Source: Alphaproteobacteria bacterium (GTDB taxonomy: Bacteria; Pseudomonadota; Alphaproteobacteria; Rhizobiales; Devosiaceae). Taken from it: DNA of 34,095 nt. Below are positions 9,091 through 19,636 of the stretch, in pieces. A model generated the notes under the pieces. It did not search any database. It was not told where the DNA came from and saw only the letters and a list, made by a program, of their open reading frames with translations. The stretch is taken from contig JAJRPR010000102.1 of NCBI GenBank assembly GCA_024280655.1, positions 1 through 34,095 of the forward strand, given 5' to 3'. Numbering within the stretch: the stretch's first letter is position 1; each line of letters begins with the position of its first letter. The position numbers and the translations under genes were made by a program.

Positions 9091-10184
9091 GCAAAATTGT
9101 TTTAATGGCTGGTGGAACTGGTGGGCATTTATTTCCTGCAATGGCGCTGGCGCAAGAATTAGAGAGACGTGGGCACGAAATTCATTTGATGAGTGATGAG
9201 CGTGTATCAGCCTATGGTGAAAAATTTCCAGCAAAACAAACTCACATTGTACCATCAGCAACACCATCATTAGCAAATCCGATAAAATTCATTAGAGCTG
9301 GTTTTATTATTTTAGGTGGGACTTTTACTGCTTGGCAAAAGCTGAGGGAAATAAAACCAGATATTGTAATTGGTTTTGGTGGATATCCGATTTTCCCGTC
9401 ATTTTTTGCTGCATCGCTAATGGGAATAAAAGGAATTTTACACGAGCAAAATGCAGTTCTTGGTAGGGCTAATAGGGCATTAGCAAGATTTGCAAAAGTG
9501 ATGGCGCTTAGTTTTGAATATACCGCTTATGCAGAGAGGTATGGGATTATGCAAATTGTAACTGGTAATCCTGTTAGAGATAGGGTGCGAACAGCCGCAA
9601 GGGAATTGGCTTATTCTAGGATAAGCGAAAAAGGTAAGATACGTCTATTGGTGTTTGGGGGATCGCAAGGGGCGAGGGTATTTTCAGATTTAATACCACC
9701 AGCCATTATTCAACTTCCTGAGCATTTAAGAAAGCGCTTAGAAATTACGCAACAATGTCGCCCTGAAGATCTTGAGCGAGTTACTTCTATCTATAAAAGC
9801 GCTAAAGTAAATGTTGAACTATCCGAGTTTTTTGACGATTTGCCTGAGAGAATGGCTGATTCGCATTTGGTTATTTCTAGGTCGGGAGCATCGTCAGTTT
9901 CTGAATTAACAGTACTAGGCCGCCCCGCAATTTTAATTCCATTACCCGGATCACTTGATGGCGATCAGGCTAATAATGCTGCCTTTATCGAATCAGTTGG
10001 TGGCGGTTGGGTTGTTGAACAGAACAATATTTCACCGCAATCTCTTGCCAAACAGCTTGAAGAGTTGTTTTTAGAGCCAGAGCTGTTAAATGATGCTGCA
10101 AATAAGTCAAAATCGCTAGGGCAGCCAAAGGCAGTTGAGCGATTGGCTGATTTAGCAGAGAATATTATTAAAACTAAAAAATAG
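9087..10184 (+). CDS. murG: UDP-N-acetylglucosamine--N-acetylmuramyl-(pentapeptide) pyrophosphoryl-undecaprenol GlcNAc transferase MurG
   Basis: MAGGTGGHLFPAMALAQEL, LHEQNAVLGRANR, FGGSQGARVFSD, SRSGASSVSEL. Confidence 0.97.
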   Translation: MSKIVLMAGGTGGHLFPAMALAQELERRGHEIHLMSDERVSAYGEKFPAKQTHIVPSATPSLANPIKFIRAGFIILGGTFTAWQKLREIKPDIVIGFGGYPIFPSFFAASLMGIKGILHEQNAVLGRANRALARFAKVMALSFEYTAYAERYGIMQIVTGNPVRDRVRTAARELAYSRISEKGKIRLLVFGGSQGARVFSDLIPPAIIQLPEHLRKRLEITQQCRPEDLERVTSIYKSAKVNVELSEFFDDLPERMADSHLVISRSGASSVSELTVLGRPAILIPLPGSLDGDQANNAAFIESVGGGWVVEQNNISPQSLAKQLEELFLEPELLNDAANKSKSLGQPKAVERLADLAENIIKTKK

Positions 10185-10199
10185 TTAGGGAAAATATCT

Positions 10200-11603
10200 A
10201 TGAAAATGCCACAGGATATTGGGCCAGTACATTTTGTTGGAATTGGCGGAATTGGCATGAGTGGAATTGCAGAGATTTTGCATGGGCAAAATTATACCGT
10301 TCGTGGGTCTGATTTATCTTTAAGTTCAAATGTTAAACGTTTGCAAAAAATGGGCATAGAGGTTGAAATTGGGCAAAGCGCAAAAAACATTAAAGACGCA
10401 GCTGTTGTTGTAATTTCTTCGGCTATTAAAAAAGATAATCCAGAATTAAGAGCGGCAAGACGTGCTGGTTTGCCTATTGTTAGACGTGCTGAAATGCTTG
10501 CCGAGATTATGCGTTTTAAGAATTGTGTTGCGATTGGCGGCACGCATGGGAAAACCACAACAACTTCGCTGGTTGCAGCGTTGCTTGATGCTGGCAACAT
10601 GGATCCAACAGTGATTAATGGCGGTATTATTAATGCTTATGGTACGAACGCTCGTGAGGGCAAGGGCGATTGGATGGTGGTTGAGGCAGATGAAAGCGAT
10701 GGCACATTTGTCAAATTACCAGCCGATGTTGCGGTGGTTACTAATATTGATCCAGAGCATTTAGATCATTATGGATCTTTTGATGAGCTAAAAAATGCCT
10801 TTGAGAATTTTATAGAAAACGTGCCCTTTTATGGCTTTGCTGTTATGTGCCTTGACCATTTTGAAGTTCAGGCTCTTGTTGGTGAAATAACAGATAGGCG
10901 AGTAATTACTTATGGACAAAATCCGCAATCTGACGTGCGCTTGAGTAATTTAAGAAATGAAAATGGCATATCAAGATTTGATGTTGAATTGCGTGATAGA
11001 ATTACCAAGCAAGAGCACACAATAAAGGATATTGAATTGCCTATGCCCGGTTTGCACAATGTTATGCACGCAACAGCCGCTATTGCAGTTGCAGATCAGT
11101 TAGGTGTTAGCGAAGAGGCAATCCGAAATGGCTTAAAGAATTTTGCAGGGGTTAATCGTCGTTTTACCAAAGTTGGTGAAGTAAATGGCATAGTAATTAT
11201 TGATGATTATGGGCATCACCCAGTGGAGATATCTTCGGTATTAAAAGCTGCAAGGCAATCAACAAAAAACAATGTCATAGCTATTATGCAGCCGCATCGT
11301 TATTCTCGTCTAGATGGTTTGTTTGATGAATTTTCTGCGTGTTTTAACGATGCAAATAGCGTAATTATTACACCTGTTTTTGCCGCAGGGGAAGAGCCAA
11401 TAAAAGGCGCTAGCCATGTTGATCTAGCTCGAAATATCCGTGCTTCAGGGCATAGAGATGCCAGTTTTGTTAAAGATCCCAATGAAATAGCCAAGATAAT
11501 TAGCGAAAAGGCAAGTGCGGGTGATTATGTGGTGTTTTTGGGGGCTGGAAATATTACGCAATGGGCAAATGACTTCCCACAAGAACTAGCAAAACTATTG
11601 TAA
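10200..11603 (+). CDS. murC: UDP-N-acetylmuramate--L-alanine ligase MurC
   Basis: [58 protein letters not shown]. Confidence 0.97.
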   Translation: MKMPQDIGPVHFVGIGGIGMSGIAEILHGQNYTVRGSDLSLSSNVKRLQKMGIEVEIGQSAKNIKDAAVVVISSAIKKDNPELRAARRAGLPIVRRAEMLAEIMRFKNCVAIGGTHGKTTTTSLVAALLDAGNMDPTVINGGIINAYGTNAREGKGDWMVVEADESDGTFVKLPADVAVVTNIDPEHLDHYGSFDELKNAFENFIENVPFYGFAVMCLDHFEVQALVGEITDRRVITYGQNPQSDVRLSNLRNENGISRFDVELRDRITKQEHTIKDIELPMPGLHNVMHATAAIAVADQLGVSEEAIRNGLKNFAGVNRRFTKVGEVNGIVIIDDYGHHPVEISSVLKAARQSTKNNVIAIMQPHRYSRLDGLFDEFSACFNDANSVIITPVFAAGEEPIKGASHVDLARNIRASGHRDASFVKDPNEIAKIISEKASAGDYVVFLGAGNITQWANDFPQELAKLL

Positions 11604-11612
11604 GGATTAACT

Positions 11613-12590
11613 ATGTCTAACGAAGGTTTATTATCAAAATTAGGTGGTTGGACAGATAAGATTCATGGTCGCTTAATACCCAATCAAAAAATGTCTGAAA
11701 TAAGCTGGTTTAGGGTTGGTGGGGCTGTTGAATTATTTTTTCAACCAAAAGACATTGAGGATTTACAGTTTTTCCTAAAAAACCTTGATGCAAAAATTAA
11801 AGTAAGCGTGATGGGGCTTGGCTCAAATCTCTTAATAAGAGATGGCGGGATTGATGGTGTGGTGATTAAACTCTCCGCTCGGGGTTTTGGCAATATAGAA
11901 GTGCTGAACGATTATAAAATAGAGGTTGGGGCGGCCAATCCAGACGTTAGAGTTGCCAAAGCGGCAGCAGAAGCAGGGATTGATGGCTTGACCTTTTATC
12001 GAGGTATTCCGGGCGGAATTGGTGGCGCTCTTTATATGAATGCTGGTTGTTATGGCACTGAAACAAAAGATACAATGATTAGCCTTAGTGGCGTAACTAG
12101 GCAAGGTGATCTCATTACGCTAGATAATAAAGATATGAATTATAAATACCGTAAATCTAACGCTCCTGATGGGGTGATTTTTACTTCAGCGATATATCAA
12201 GGATTTGCAGGCGATGCACAAACATTAAAAATGCAAATGCAAGAAATAACCGATAAGAGGGAAGGCTCGCAGCCTGTAAAATCTCGCACGGGTGGCTCAA
12301 CTTTTAAGAACCCTACTGGCCAGTCAAGCTGGAAACTTATTGATAGCGCAGGTTGTCGAGGTTTAAGGATAGGCAATGCGCAAGTTTCAGAATTACATTG
12401 TAATTTTTTGCTAAATCTTGGAGATGCCAGCGCATACGATATTGAATTGCTTGGCGAAACGGTGCGCAATAGAGTGCGAGAAAATTCTGGTATTGAGTTG
12501 AAATGGGAAATTCGACGTATGGGAAAATTTGAGCCAGAAAAGCAAATAAAAGAGTTTTTAGATGGTGATATTTTCACTGGTAAGGTTTAA
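11613..12590 (+). CDS. murB: UDP-N-acetylenolpyruvoylglucosamine reductase MurB
   Basis: SWFRVGGAVELFF, GLGSNLLIRDGGIDGVV, GIPGGIGGALYMNAGCYG, GGSTFKNP, SELHCNFLLN. Confidence 0.96.
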   Translation: MSNEGLLSKLGGWTDKIHGRLIPNQKMSEISWFRVGGAVELFFQPKDIEDLQFFLKNLDAKIKVSVMGLGSNLLIRDGGIDGVVIKLSARGFGNIEVLNDYKIEVGAANPDVRVAKAAAEAGIDGLTFYRGIPGGIGGALYMNAGCYGTETKDTMISLSGVTRQGDLITLDNKDMNYKYRKSNAPDGVIFTSAIYQGFAGDAQTLKMQMQEITDKREGSQPVKSRTGGSTFKNPTGQSSWKLIDSAGCRGLRIGNAQVSELHCNFLLNLGDASAYDIELLGETVRNRVRENSGIELKWEIRRMGKFEPEKQIKEFLDGDIFTGKV

Positions 12591-12592
12591 TT

Positions 12593-13618
12593 ATGAAATC
12601 AAAACGTTTGCACGGTTTAGATTTTGCTCGGTTTTGTGCCTTTGCGGGCATGGTTTATGTGAATTTTCATATTGTAACTGGCGCTGGCACTGGTGCTATT
12701 TGGGCAGAAGTGTTTTTGCTCACTCTTGAGGGCAAAGCTGCGGCTACATTTGTTGTTTTGGCAGGTGTTGGCTTTGGTTTAGCATATAATGCAAGACCAA
12801 GCAATTTCACACCTACTATGCTTAAGCGGGCACTATTTTTACTGGTAATTGGTCTAATAAATATGCTGATTTTCCCTGCAGATATTATCCATTATTATGC
12901 TATTTATTTTGTGTTCGCATTGTTTCTTATTCGCTATTCAACAAAAATAATTGCTATCGTTGCCTTATTGCTTCCACTTATCTTCATCGCTTTGCTATTT
13001 TTGATTGATTACGAAACTGCTTGGAATTGGAAAACGCTAGATTACGCAGATTTTTGGACGTTTAATGGCTTTATTAGAAATCTTTTTTATAATGGCTTCC
13101 ATCCAGCAATTCCTTGGCTAAGTTTTTTGCTGTTAGGAATTATTCTTTCAAGATTGGATTTGCATTCTAAGACCTTGCAAAAAAAGCTAGTAATTGCTGG
13201 TTCTGTTATGTTGGCTATAGCTTATAGCCTATCTATTTCTTTATCATTATTTGGGGCAGATATTGCTGAACTTGTTAGTGTTTTACCAATGCCCCCATTA
13301 CCGCTTTATATGCTTGCAGGCTCAGGTGCTGCATTTCTAGTTATTGGAGTTTCTTTGCTATTATTTAATGGAGAAAAAAAGAAGTTTCTTTCTCCGTTTA
13401 CTATAGCTGGCAAGCAAGCTCTAACATTATATATTGCCCATATCATCATTGGCATGGGAATACTTGAAGAACTCGGACTGCTTGAAGGGCAAACGGCGCA
13501 GTTTTCCATTTATTTTTCTAGTATATTCATTTTTGCTTCAATTATTTATGCTTTAATTTGGTCAAGGTTTTTTAAGAATGGCCCATTTGAGTGGCTATTA
13601 AGAAAACTCACAGGTTAG
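12593..13618 (+). CDS. Polytopic membrane protein, YeiB-like DUF418 / heparan-alpha-glucosaminide N-acetyltransferase-like
   Basis: RLHGLDFARFCAFAGMVYVNFHI N-terminus, many TM segments, and C-terminal AGKQALTLYIAHIIIGMG...SRFFKNGPFEWLLRKLTG, typical of DUF418. Confidence 0.75.
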   Translation: MKSKRLHGLDFARFCAFAGMVYVNFHIVTGAGTGAIWAEVFLLTLEGKAAATFVVLAGVGFGLAYNARPSNFTPTMLKRALFLLVIGLINMLIFPADIIHYYAIYFVFALFLIRYSTKIIAIVALLLPLIFIALLFLIDYETAWNWKTLDYADFWTFNGFIRNLFYNGFHPAIPWLSFLLLGIILSRLDLHSKTLQKKLVIAGSVMLAIAYSLSISLSLFGADIAELVSVLPMPPLPLYMLAGSGAAFLVIGVSLLLFNGEKKKFLSPFTIAGKQALTLYIAHIIIGMGILEELGLLEGQTAQFSIYFSSIFIFASIIYALIWSRFFKNGPFEWLLRKLTG

Positions 13619-13626
13619 GAAAGTTA

Positions 13627-14547
13627 ATGGCAAAAAAAGTTGCACTTCTAAAAGGAGGACTATCGGTAGAGCGTGAAGTCTCTCTTGATAGTGGCGTGGC
13701 TTGTGCCAATGCTTTGCGTGCTGCTGGTTATGATGTGAGTGAAATTGATGTTGATAGAAATATTGCCTCAAAATTAGTTGAGCTAAATCCTGACGTAGTT
13801 TTTAATGCGCTGCATGGTCGATATGGCGAAGATGGCACTATTCAAGGCTTGCTTGAAATCCTTGAAATTCCCTACACCCATTCAGGTGTTTTGGCTTCTG
13901 CCTTGGCGATGGATAAACACCAATCAAAAACACTTTTTAAGGCAAATGGCATTCCTATTGCTAATCATATAATTGCTCACCGTTCGCAAATTGGTGGGCA
14001 TCATCTCATGAAACCGCCTTATGTAGTTAAGCCTGTTAATGAAGGCTCAAGTGTTGGTATTTTTCTAGTCAAAGATGAAAATGCTCACCCAATACAAGAA
14101 GTTCTTGGATCCGATTGGCAGGGTGATGAAATGCTAATGGTTGAACGCTATATTCCAGGAAAAGAACTTACTTGTGCGGTGATGGGCGATGTGGCGCTTG
14201 GGGTTATAGAAATAACTACTGATATGCATTTTTATAATTATGAAGCGAAATATGAAAAACATGGTTCCGAGCACTTAATTCCAGCCCCTGTTCCACAAAA
14301 AATCTATGATAAAATCCAAAGCCTAAGTCTAAAAGCTCATAAGGTGCTTGGCTGTAAGGGAGTAACAAGAGCTGATTTTCGTTATAATGATTTTGGTGGC
14401 GAAAATGGTGAACTGGTTTGTTTGGAGATAAATACTCAACCGGGAATGACCAAAACCTCGCTAGTACCAGAGATTGCTGCACATGCTGGCCACGATTTTA
14501 TTGAGTTGGTTAGTTGGATCGTGGAGGATGCGAGTTGCAACAGGTAG
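13627..14547 (+). CDS. ddl: D-alanine--D-alanine ligase
   Basis: KVALLKGGLSVEREVSLDSG, HGRYGEDGTIQGLLE, KPVNEGSSVGI, CLEINTQPGMT. ATG 13627 preferred over the ORF start 13591. Confidence 0.95.
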   Translation: MAKKVALLKGGLSVEREVSLDSGVACANALRAAGYDVSEIDVDRNIASKLVELNPDVVFNALHGRYGEDGTIQGLLEILEIPYTHSGVLASALAMDKHQSKTLFKANGIPIANHIIAHRSQIGGHHLMKPPYVVKPVNEGSSVGIFLVKDENAHPIQEVLGSDWQGDEMLMVERYIPGKELTCAVMGDVALGVIEITTDMHFYNYEAKYEKHGSEHLIPAPVPQKIYDKIQSLSLKAHKVLGCKGVTRADFRYNDFGGENGELVCLEINTQPGMTKTSLVPEIAAHAGHDFIELVSWIVEDASCNR

Positions 14548-15365
14548 GTAATAAAGCTAGACGCAAGAAAACCCCAAAATTTTTGATAGAGATCAATCAA
14601 TTTTATATTCTATATAAAGCCATCATAAAAAGATTAGCTTTTATTATAGTGAGCCTGATTATAATATTGTTCCTATATCAATCTCGCAATGAAATTTCTA
14701 AAATTACAGATAAGTCTGTCTCATTCATATCAGGCCAGCTTGCAGGATTTGGCTTAAGCATTAAAGAGGTGCAAATAGAGGGTCAAGTATTAACAAATGA
14801 GGAACAAATTTTAAGCGCTCTTAAAATTGATGATAAGACCTCGACACTTACATTTGATGCACAAAAAGCAAGGGAGCGCATACTTGAGTTACCTGCAATT
14901 TTTGAAGCGAGTATTAGAAAGTCCTTTCCCTCACAGTTAATTGTTAATGTCATAGAAATTGAACCTGTCGCTCGTTGGCGTGTTGGCGGCGAAACTTATT
15001 TTATTGGCAAAACAGGTAAAAAATTAGCGCTTTCTACAGGTGAAGTAGATAATAGTTTGCCATTAATTATCGGGCAGGGCGCAGCAGATGATGCTTATTC
15101 TCTCATTAATATTTTAAGTGAATATGCAAGAATAGAGAATGGTTTAATCGCCCTAAGTCGTATAGCTGATAGAAGATGGGATTTGATTTACGATAATGGC
15201 TTAAGGGTACAATTACCAGAAGATGACTTAGAAAAAGCCTTAAGCCTGTTGGCTAACTATCAAAAAGAATATTCAATATTTGATAAAGATATAAATCTAA
15301 TTGATTTGCGTATTACAGGTTCATTAGTAGTTCGTCTTATAAATAGAGATAATAATACGCAATAG
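14514..15365 (+). CDS. ftsQ: Cell division protein FtsQ
   Basis: Single TM followed by POTRA-like region (GFGLSIKEVQIEGQVLTNEEQILSALKID); position between ddl and ftsA. Start codon uncertain because of overlap with ddl. Confidence 0.9.
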   Translation: MDRGGCELQQVGNKARRKKTPKFLIEINQFYILYKAIIKRLAFIIVSLIIILFLYQSRNEISKITDKSVSFISGQLAGFGLSIKEVQIEGQVLTNEEQILSALKIDDKTSTLTFDAQKARERILELPAIFEASIRKSFPSQLIVNVIEIEPVARWRVGGETYFIGKTGKKLALSTGEVDNSLPLIIGQGAADDAYSLINILSEYARIENGLIALSRIADRRWDLIYDNGLRVQLPEDDLEKALSLLANYQKEYSIFDKDINLIDLRITGSLVVRLINRDNNTQ

Positions 15366-15390
15366 GGACAAAGTTGGCTTGGGTAATAGT

Positions 15391-16710
15391 ATGATTAATG
15401 AACAAATGAGTGCAAGGTTAAAGCCGATAGAAAAGGGTCGCACACGTCTTGTTTCGGTGCTTGATATTGGTTCAACAAAAATATGCTGCACCATTGCTCG
15501 CCTTGTTCCACGCATTGAAGGGCAGGCACTACGAGAAAGAACTCATGAACCTGAAGTAATTGGTTTTGGCTATGGGCCATCGGCTGGCATAGAAAGCGGA
15601 GTGATTAGCGACCTTGATTTAGCAGAAAAGTCTATTCGCTTTGTGCTAAGTGAAGCTGAGAAAAAAGCAGGGCTAACAATAGAATCAATTATTATCAATG
15701 TAAGTTCAGGCGATTTATCTTCACAAACTTTAAGCGCAAATATTTCGCTTGATGGGCAAGAAGTCGAAAAATCAGACATATCTCGTGTGTTTGAAGCGGT
15801 AAATGAAGTGTCCGTTGAGAAAAAACGCACAATTATTCATGCGCTTCCAATAGGTTTCTCACTTGATGGACAGCGCAATGTAGCTGAACCTTACGGCATG
15901 GTTGGTGAGCATCTTGGAGTTGATGTAGCTGTTGTAAGTGCAAATACGTTGGTTATGCGAAATATAGAATTAGTGCTTAATAGATGCCATTTGCAAGTGC
16001 AGGCATTTATTGCCACCCCTTATGCAAGTGGGTTAGGCGCTTTGGTCGATGATGAGGCGAATTTAGGCGTTGCATGTATTGATTTTGGTGGCGCAACTAC
16101 TAGTATAAGTGTGTTTTTTGAAGGCCACTTAGTATTTGCAGATGTTTTGCCGATTGGTGGCCAACAAATCACTATGGATATAGCACGCCAGCTTTCGATC
16201 TCTATTGAAGATGCAGAAAGAATAAAGACCCTTTATGCCAGTGTTTTACCGGGGCAAAACGATGAGAGAGAGTTAATTCCCATTATGCCCATTGGTATGA
16301 GCGAAGAAAATAGCCCAAATGCTATTGCCCGCTCTAATATAACCCGCATCGTTCGTCCTCGTATTGAAGAAATACTTAATGGAGTGCGAGAAAAAATAGC
16401 AAATGCAAAAATGATGGATGTTGCTGGCCGTAGATTCGTGTTCACAGGTGGAGCAAGCGAATTAACTGGTTTGACGGAATTAGGACAAAGAATGTTGTCA
16501 CGACACGTTCGAAAAGGGCGTGCAATGGGCATTGCAGGCCTTCCAGATGCCGCAAAGGGCCCCGCTTTTTCAACAATAGCTGGAATGTTAGTTTATCCGC
16601 AAATATGTCAGCATGAATTTGTTGCAAAAAACCAAAATAAAGCACTCATGGGTTCTGGTGGTTATTTATCACGTGTAATCAATAGATTAAAAGAGAACTT
16701 TATAGAATAA
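15391..16710 (+). CDS. ftsA: Cell division protein FtsA
   Basis: VSVLDIGSTKICCTIARL, GGATTSISVFFEGHLVFADVLPIGGQQITMDIA, FTGGASELTG. Start may be ATG 15391 or 15406. Confidence 0.95.
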   Translation: MINEQMSARLKPIEKGRTRLVSVLDIGSTKICCTIARLVPRIEGQALRERTHEPEVIGFGYGPSAGIESGVISDLDLAEKSIRFVLSEAEKKAGLTIESIIINVSSGDLSSQTLSANISLDGQEVEKSDISRVFEAVNEVSVEKKRTIIHALPIGFSLDGQRNVAEPYGMVGEHLGVDVAVVSANTLVMRNIELVLNRCHLQVQAFIATPYASGLGALVDDEANLGVACIDFGGATTSISVFFEGHLVFADVLPIGGQQITMDIARQLSISIEDAERIKTLYASVLPGQNDERELIPIMPIGMSEENSPNAIARSNITRIVRPRIEEILNGVREKIANAKMMDVAGRRFVFTGGASELTGLTELGQRMLSRHVRKGRAMGIAGLPDAAKGPAFSTIAGMLVYPQICQHEFVAKNQNKALMGSGGYLSRVINRLKENFIE

Positions 16711-16787
16711 GTTTAAGTTGCTAGTACTTGTTATGGCTAATGAACTGTGAATTTAAGTCTTTGTTTTTTTCTAAAATGCACAAAAAT

Positions 16788-16853
16788 TAACAATTTCCTT
16801 GTAATTGTTAGCGTTGGGTTAACGAATTAACTGCTATTTTATATATAACAATT
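16788..16853. promoter_or_regulatory. ftsZ upstream region: inverted repeat TAACAATT-N7-AATTGTTA, a CtrA-like box, and a further TAACAATT
   Basis: TAACAATT 16788-16795 and AATTGTTA 16803-16810; TTAG-CGTTGGG-TTAAC 16808-16823 (one mismatch to TTAA-N7-TTAAC); TAACAATT again at 16846-16853. Confidence 0.45.
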
Positions 16854-16872
16854 ACCATAAGTGAGGTCTGAA

Positions 16873-18477
16873 ATGACAATTAACCTGCAAATTCCTGATG
16901 TACAAGAACTGAAACCTCGAATCACTGTGTTTGGTGTTGGGGGAGCTGGTGGCAACGCCGTAAATAATATGATTAATTCTGGATTGCAAGGAGTTGAATT
17001 TGTCGTTGCAAATACCGATGCTCAAGCACTCACCTTATCAAAAGCGCAACGTATTATTCAGCTTGGCGTTGATGTAACCGAAGGTCTTGGCGCAGGCTCG
17101 CACCCTGAAGTTGGCGAAGCGGCGGCCGAAGAAAGCTTTGACGAGATTAATGATCATTTAAGCGGTTCGCACATGGTATTTATTACTGCTGGAATGGGTG
17201 GCGGTACTGGTACAGGAGCAGCTCCCGTTGTTGCCAGAGCGGCACGAGAGCAAGGTATTTTGACGGTAGGGGTTGTTACAAAGCCATTTCAATTTGAAGG
17301 TAATCGCCGCATGCGTTTAGCTGATGATGGAATTGATGAGTTGCATCGCTATGTTGATACGCAGATTGTTATTCCAAACCAAAATCTGTTTCGTGTAGCA
17401 AATGAAAAGACAACATTTGCTGATGCGTTTGCAATGGCTGATGAAGTGCTATTTTCTGGTGTTGCTTGTATTACCGATTTAATGACCACAGACGGTCTTA
17501 TTAATCTTGATTTTGCGGATGTTCGGGCAGTTATGCGTGGTATGGGTAAAGCAATGATGGGAACGGGCGAGGCAAGTGGTGAAGATAGAGCCCGTCATGC
17601 CGCAGAAGCCGCTATTGCTAATCCTTTGCTTGATGATGTTTCAATGCAGGGCGCAAGAGGTCTGTTGATTTCTATAACTGGTGGCAAAGATATGACACTT
17701 TACGAGGTTGATGAGGCCGCAAGTCGTATTCGTGAAGAGGTAGATAGTGATGCTAATATTATTCTCGGTGCAACATTTGACGATAGTTTAAATGGTGAAA
17801 TTCGTGTATCAGTTGTTGCGACTGGAACAGAAGCGGCAATGGTACAGGCTATGGATCCGCATCAACCAAACCCTGAGCGTGTCTTATCTGTTAAAGATAC
17901 AATGAGAGAAACTGCAACTAAAATCACTACTGAAACTAATGATATTGACACTATAGCAAAAGGTGCGGTTTCTAGCGCATTAGATGAGATGGAAGCACAA
18001 TCACCAATCACTGATAAAACCAATGACGTGATGGTAGAAAGATATTACCCACAAGATCAGGCGCTTGAGCCAATGGATGATGCGCCTATTAAGCAAGAAA
18101 TTCCTATGCCCTCGTCTCACACAATGTCAAAGCCAGTAAGGCCAAGTGTCGCAAGAAGAATGCCACGTACTGATGAGTTGCCAATGGTAGCGCAAAAAAC
18201 TTTGCAAGAAAAACCGCAGGTTAATTCACCAAGAGCATTTTTTAAGCGCATAGCCTCTAATGTTGGATTAAATATTGGTGCAAATGAGGAAGGCAATAAT
18301 TCTCATAATATGGATGATTCTGATGCGCAAAGTGCTATTGAGTCGGGTAATCCTCGTTCCTCACGACCACAGGTGCAAGGAAGTTCTGGTGATTTAGACG
18401 CTCACGGGCGTGCAAATATGCAACAGTTGAGAAAAGAACACCTCGAAATTCCTTCATTTTTGCGAAAACGTGGCTAA
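16873..18477 (+). CDS. ftsZ: Cell division protein FtsZ
   Basis: [33 protein letters not shown], variable linker, C-terminal [11 protein letters not shown] peptide. ATG 16873 preferred over GTG 16861. Confidence 0.98.
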   Translation: MTINLQIPDVQELKPRITVFGVGGAGGNAVNNMINSGLQGVEFVVANTDAQALTLSKAQRIIQLGVDVTEGLGAGSHPEVGEAAAEESFDEINDHLSGSHMVFITAGMGGGTGTGAAPVVARAAREQGILTVGVVTKPFQFEGNRRMRLADDGIDELHRYVDTQIVIPNQNLFRVANEKTTFADAFAMADEVLFSGVACITDLMTTDGLINLDFADVRAVMRGMGKAMMGTGEASGEDRARHAAEAAIANPLLDDVSMQGARGLLISITGGKDMTLYEVDEAASRIREEVDSDANIILGATFDDSLNGEIRVSVVATGTEAAMVQAMDPHQPNPERVLSVKDTMRETATKITTETNDIDTIAKGAVSSALDEMEAQSPITDKTNDVMVERYYPQDQALEPMDDAPIKQEIPMPSSHTMSKPVRPSVARRMPRTDELPMVAQKTLQEKPQVNSPRAFFKRIASNVGLNIGANEEGNNSHNMDDSDAQSAIESGNPRSSRPQVQGSSGDLDAHGRANMQQLRKEHLEIPSFLRKRG

Positions 18478-18501
18478 AACTTAAAATAATTGATTAGAAG
18501 T

Positions 18502-18531
18502 CCCAATGCGGGTTTCGCATTGGGGTTTTTT
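18502..18531 (+). terminator. Rho-independent terminator after ftsZ
   Basis: Perfect 9-bp stem cccaatgcg / cgcattggg with loop ggttt, followed by g and T6. Confidence 0.9.
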
Positions 18532-18587
18532 AGTTTAAGCAATTTAGATTGTTTAGAATTGTTAATGAGTTTAGGGGCAGTACCAAA

Positions 18588-19544
18588 ATGAACAGGATAT
18601 CAGCACGTCAATGCACAATATGTAAGCCTATTGAGTTTAGTGGTTTTGGGGTGCATTCGGGACAGCCTGTTACTCTATTGATTGAGCCGAATGATGTTGA
18701 TAGTGGTTTGCATATTTGTAGAATCCTAGACGATGGCACAAAGACAGATCCCGTAAGCGTTCATTATTCAAGAATTTCAAGCACTACATTATGCACAACA
18801 CTTGATTTGGATAATTCGATTAATGCGGCGACCGTTGAGCATGTCGTTTCTGCACTTAGTGGACTTGGCATAGATAATGCTCTTATTACTATTGATGGCC
18901 CTGAATGCCCAATACTTGATGGAAGTGCTATGCCTTTTGTTGAAGGTATTTTGCAAGCGGGGTTAAAATTTCAAACAGAGAAGCGTAAGTTTATAAAAAT
19001 ATTACGAGCCGTTACGGTTCGTAATAACGATTCTTTTGCAGCGCTTGAGCCATATAATGGGCGTGTTCTTGATTTAGAAATTGATTTTGATAATGATGTC
19101 ATTGGTCGCCAAAGAATGATATTTGATTGGACACCAAGATTATATGTTGAAAAAATAGCAAGGGCTCGTACTTTTGGCTTTGTTGAAGAAGCCAAAGTTT
19201 TGCGTCAAGGAGGACATGCTCTTGGCTCGTCTTTAGAAAATTCTATAGCTATTGATGAAGATGGAATTCAAAATAAAGAGGGTTTGCGATTTGAAGATGA
19301 ATTTGTGCGTCATAAATTACTTGATGCTATTGGTGATCTAGCGCTTGGGGGTTTGCCAATTTATGGACGTTTTAGATCTTATAAGGGTGGCCATAAATTA
19401 AACTCTCAAGTTCTTAAAAGCATGTTTGCGACAGAAGCAAATTATGAAATTGTTAGCGCTGATAAATTACCACTTTCATTTGATGCACTTGATGATTTAC
19501 CTGAAGGTCTTAAAGTAGAATCGTTCTTACGATCTGTTGGATAA
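18588..19544 (+). CDS. lpxC: UDP-3-O-acyl-N-acetylglucosamine deacetylase LpxC
   Basis: SGFGVHSGQPVTLLIEP, TVEHVVSALSGLGIDNALI, DGPECPILDGSAMPFVE, DAIGDLALGGLPIYGRFRSYKGGHKLN. Start refined to ATG 18588. Confidence 0.96.
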   Translation: MNRISARQCTICKPIEFSGFGVHSGQPVTLLIEPNDVDSGLHICRILDDGTKTDPVSVHYSRISSTTLCTTLDLDNSINAATVEHVVSALSGLGIDNALITIDGPECPILDGSAMPFVEGILQAGLKFQTEKRKFIKILRAVTVRNNDSFAALEPYNGRVLDLEIDFDNDVIGRQRMIFDWTPRLYVEKIARARTFGFVEEAKVLRQGGHALGSSLENSIAIDEDGIQNKEGLRFEDEFVRHKLLDAIGDLALGGLPIYGRFRSYKGGHKLNSQVLKSMFATEANYEIVSADKLPLSFDALDDLPEGLKVESFLRSVG

Positions 19545-19636
19545 AGAAAAAGTTATTTTGTTTGTCACAGTTTTGAGATAATTTACAATTAAAGCGAATT
19601 TGATAATTTAGAAATTTTATAAGAGCAGGACATTTT

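Noticed and set aside
16819-16831. TTAACGAATTAAC as a CtrA box
   Set aside because: Spacing between TTAA half-sites is 4 nt, not 7, so it does not match the CtrA consensus. Only the TTAG-N7-TTAAC reading was retained.
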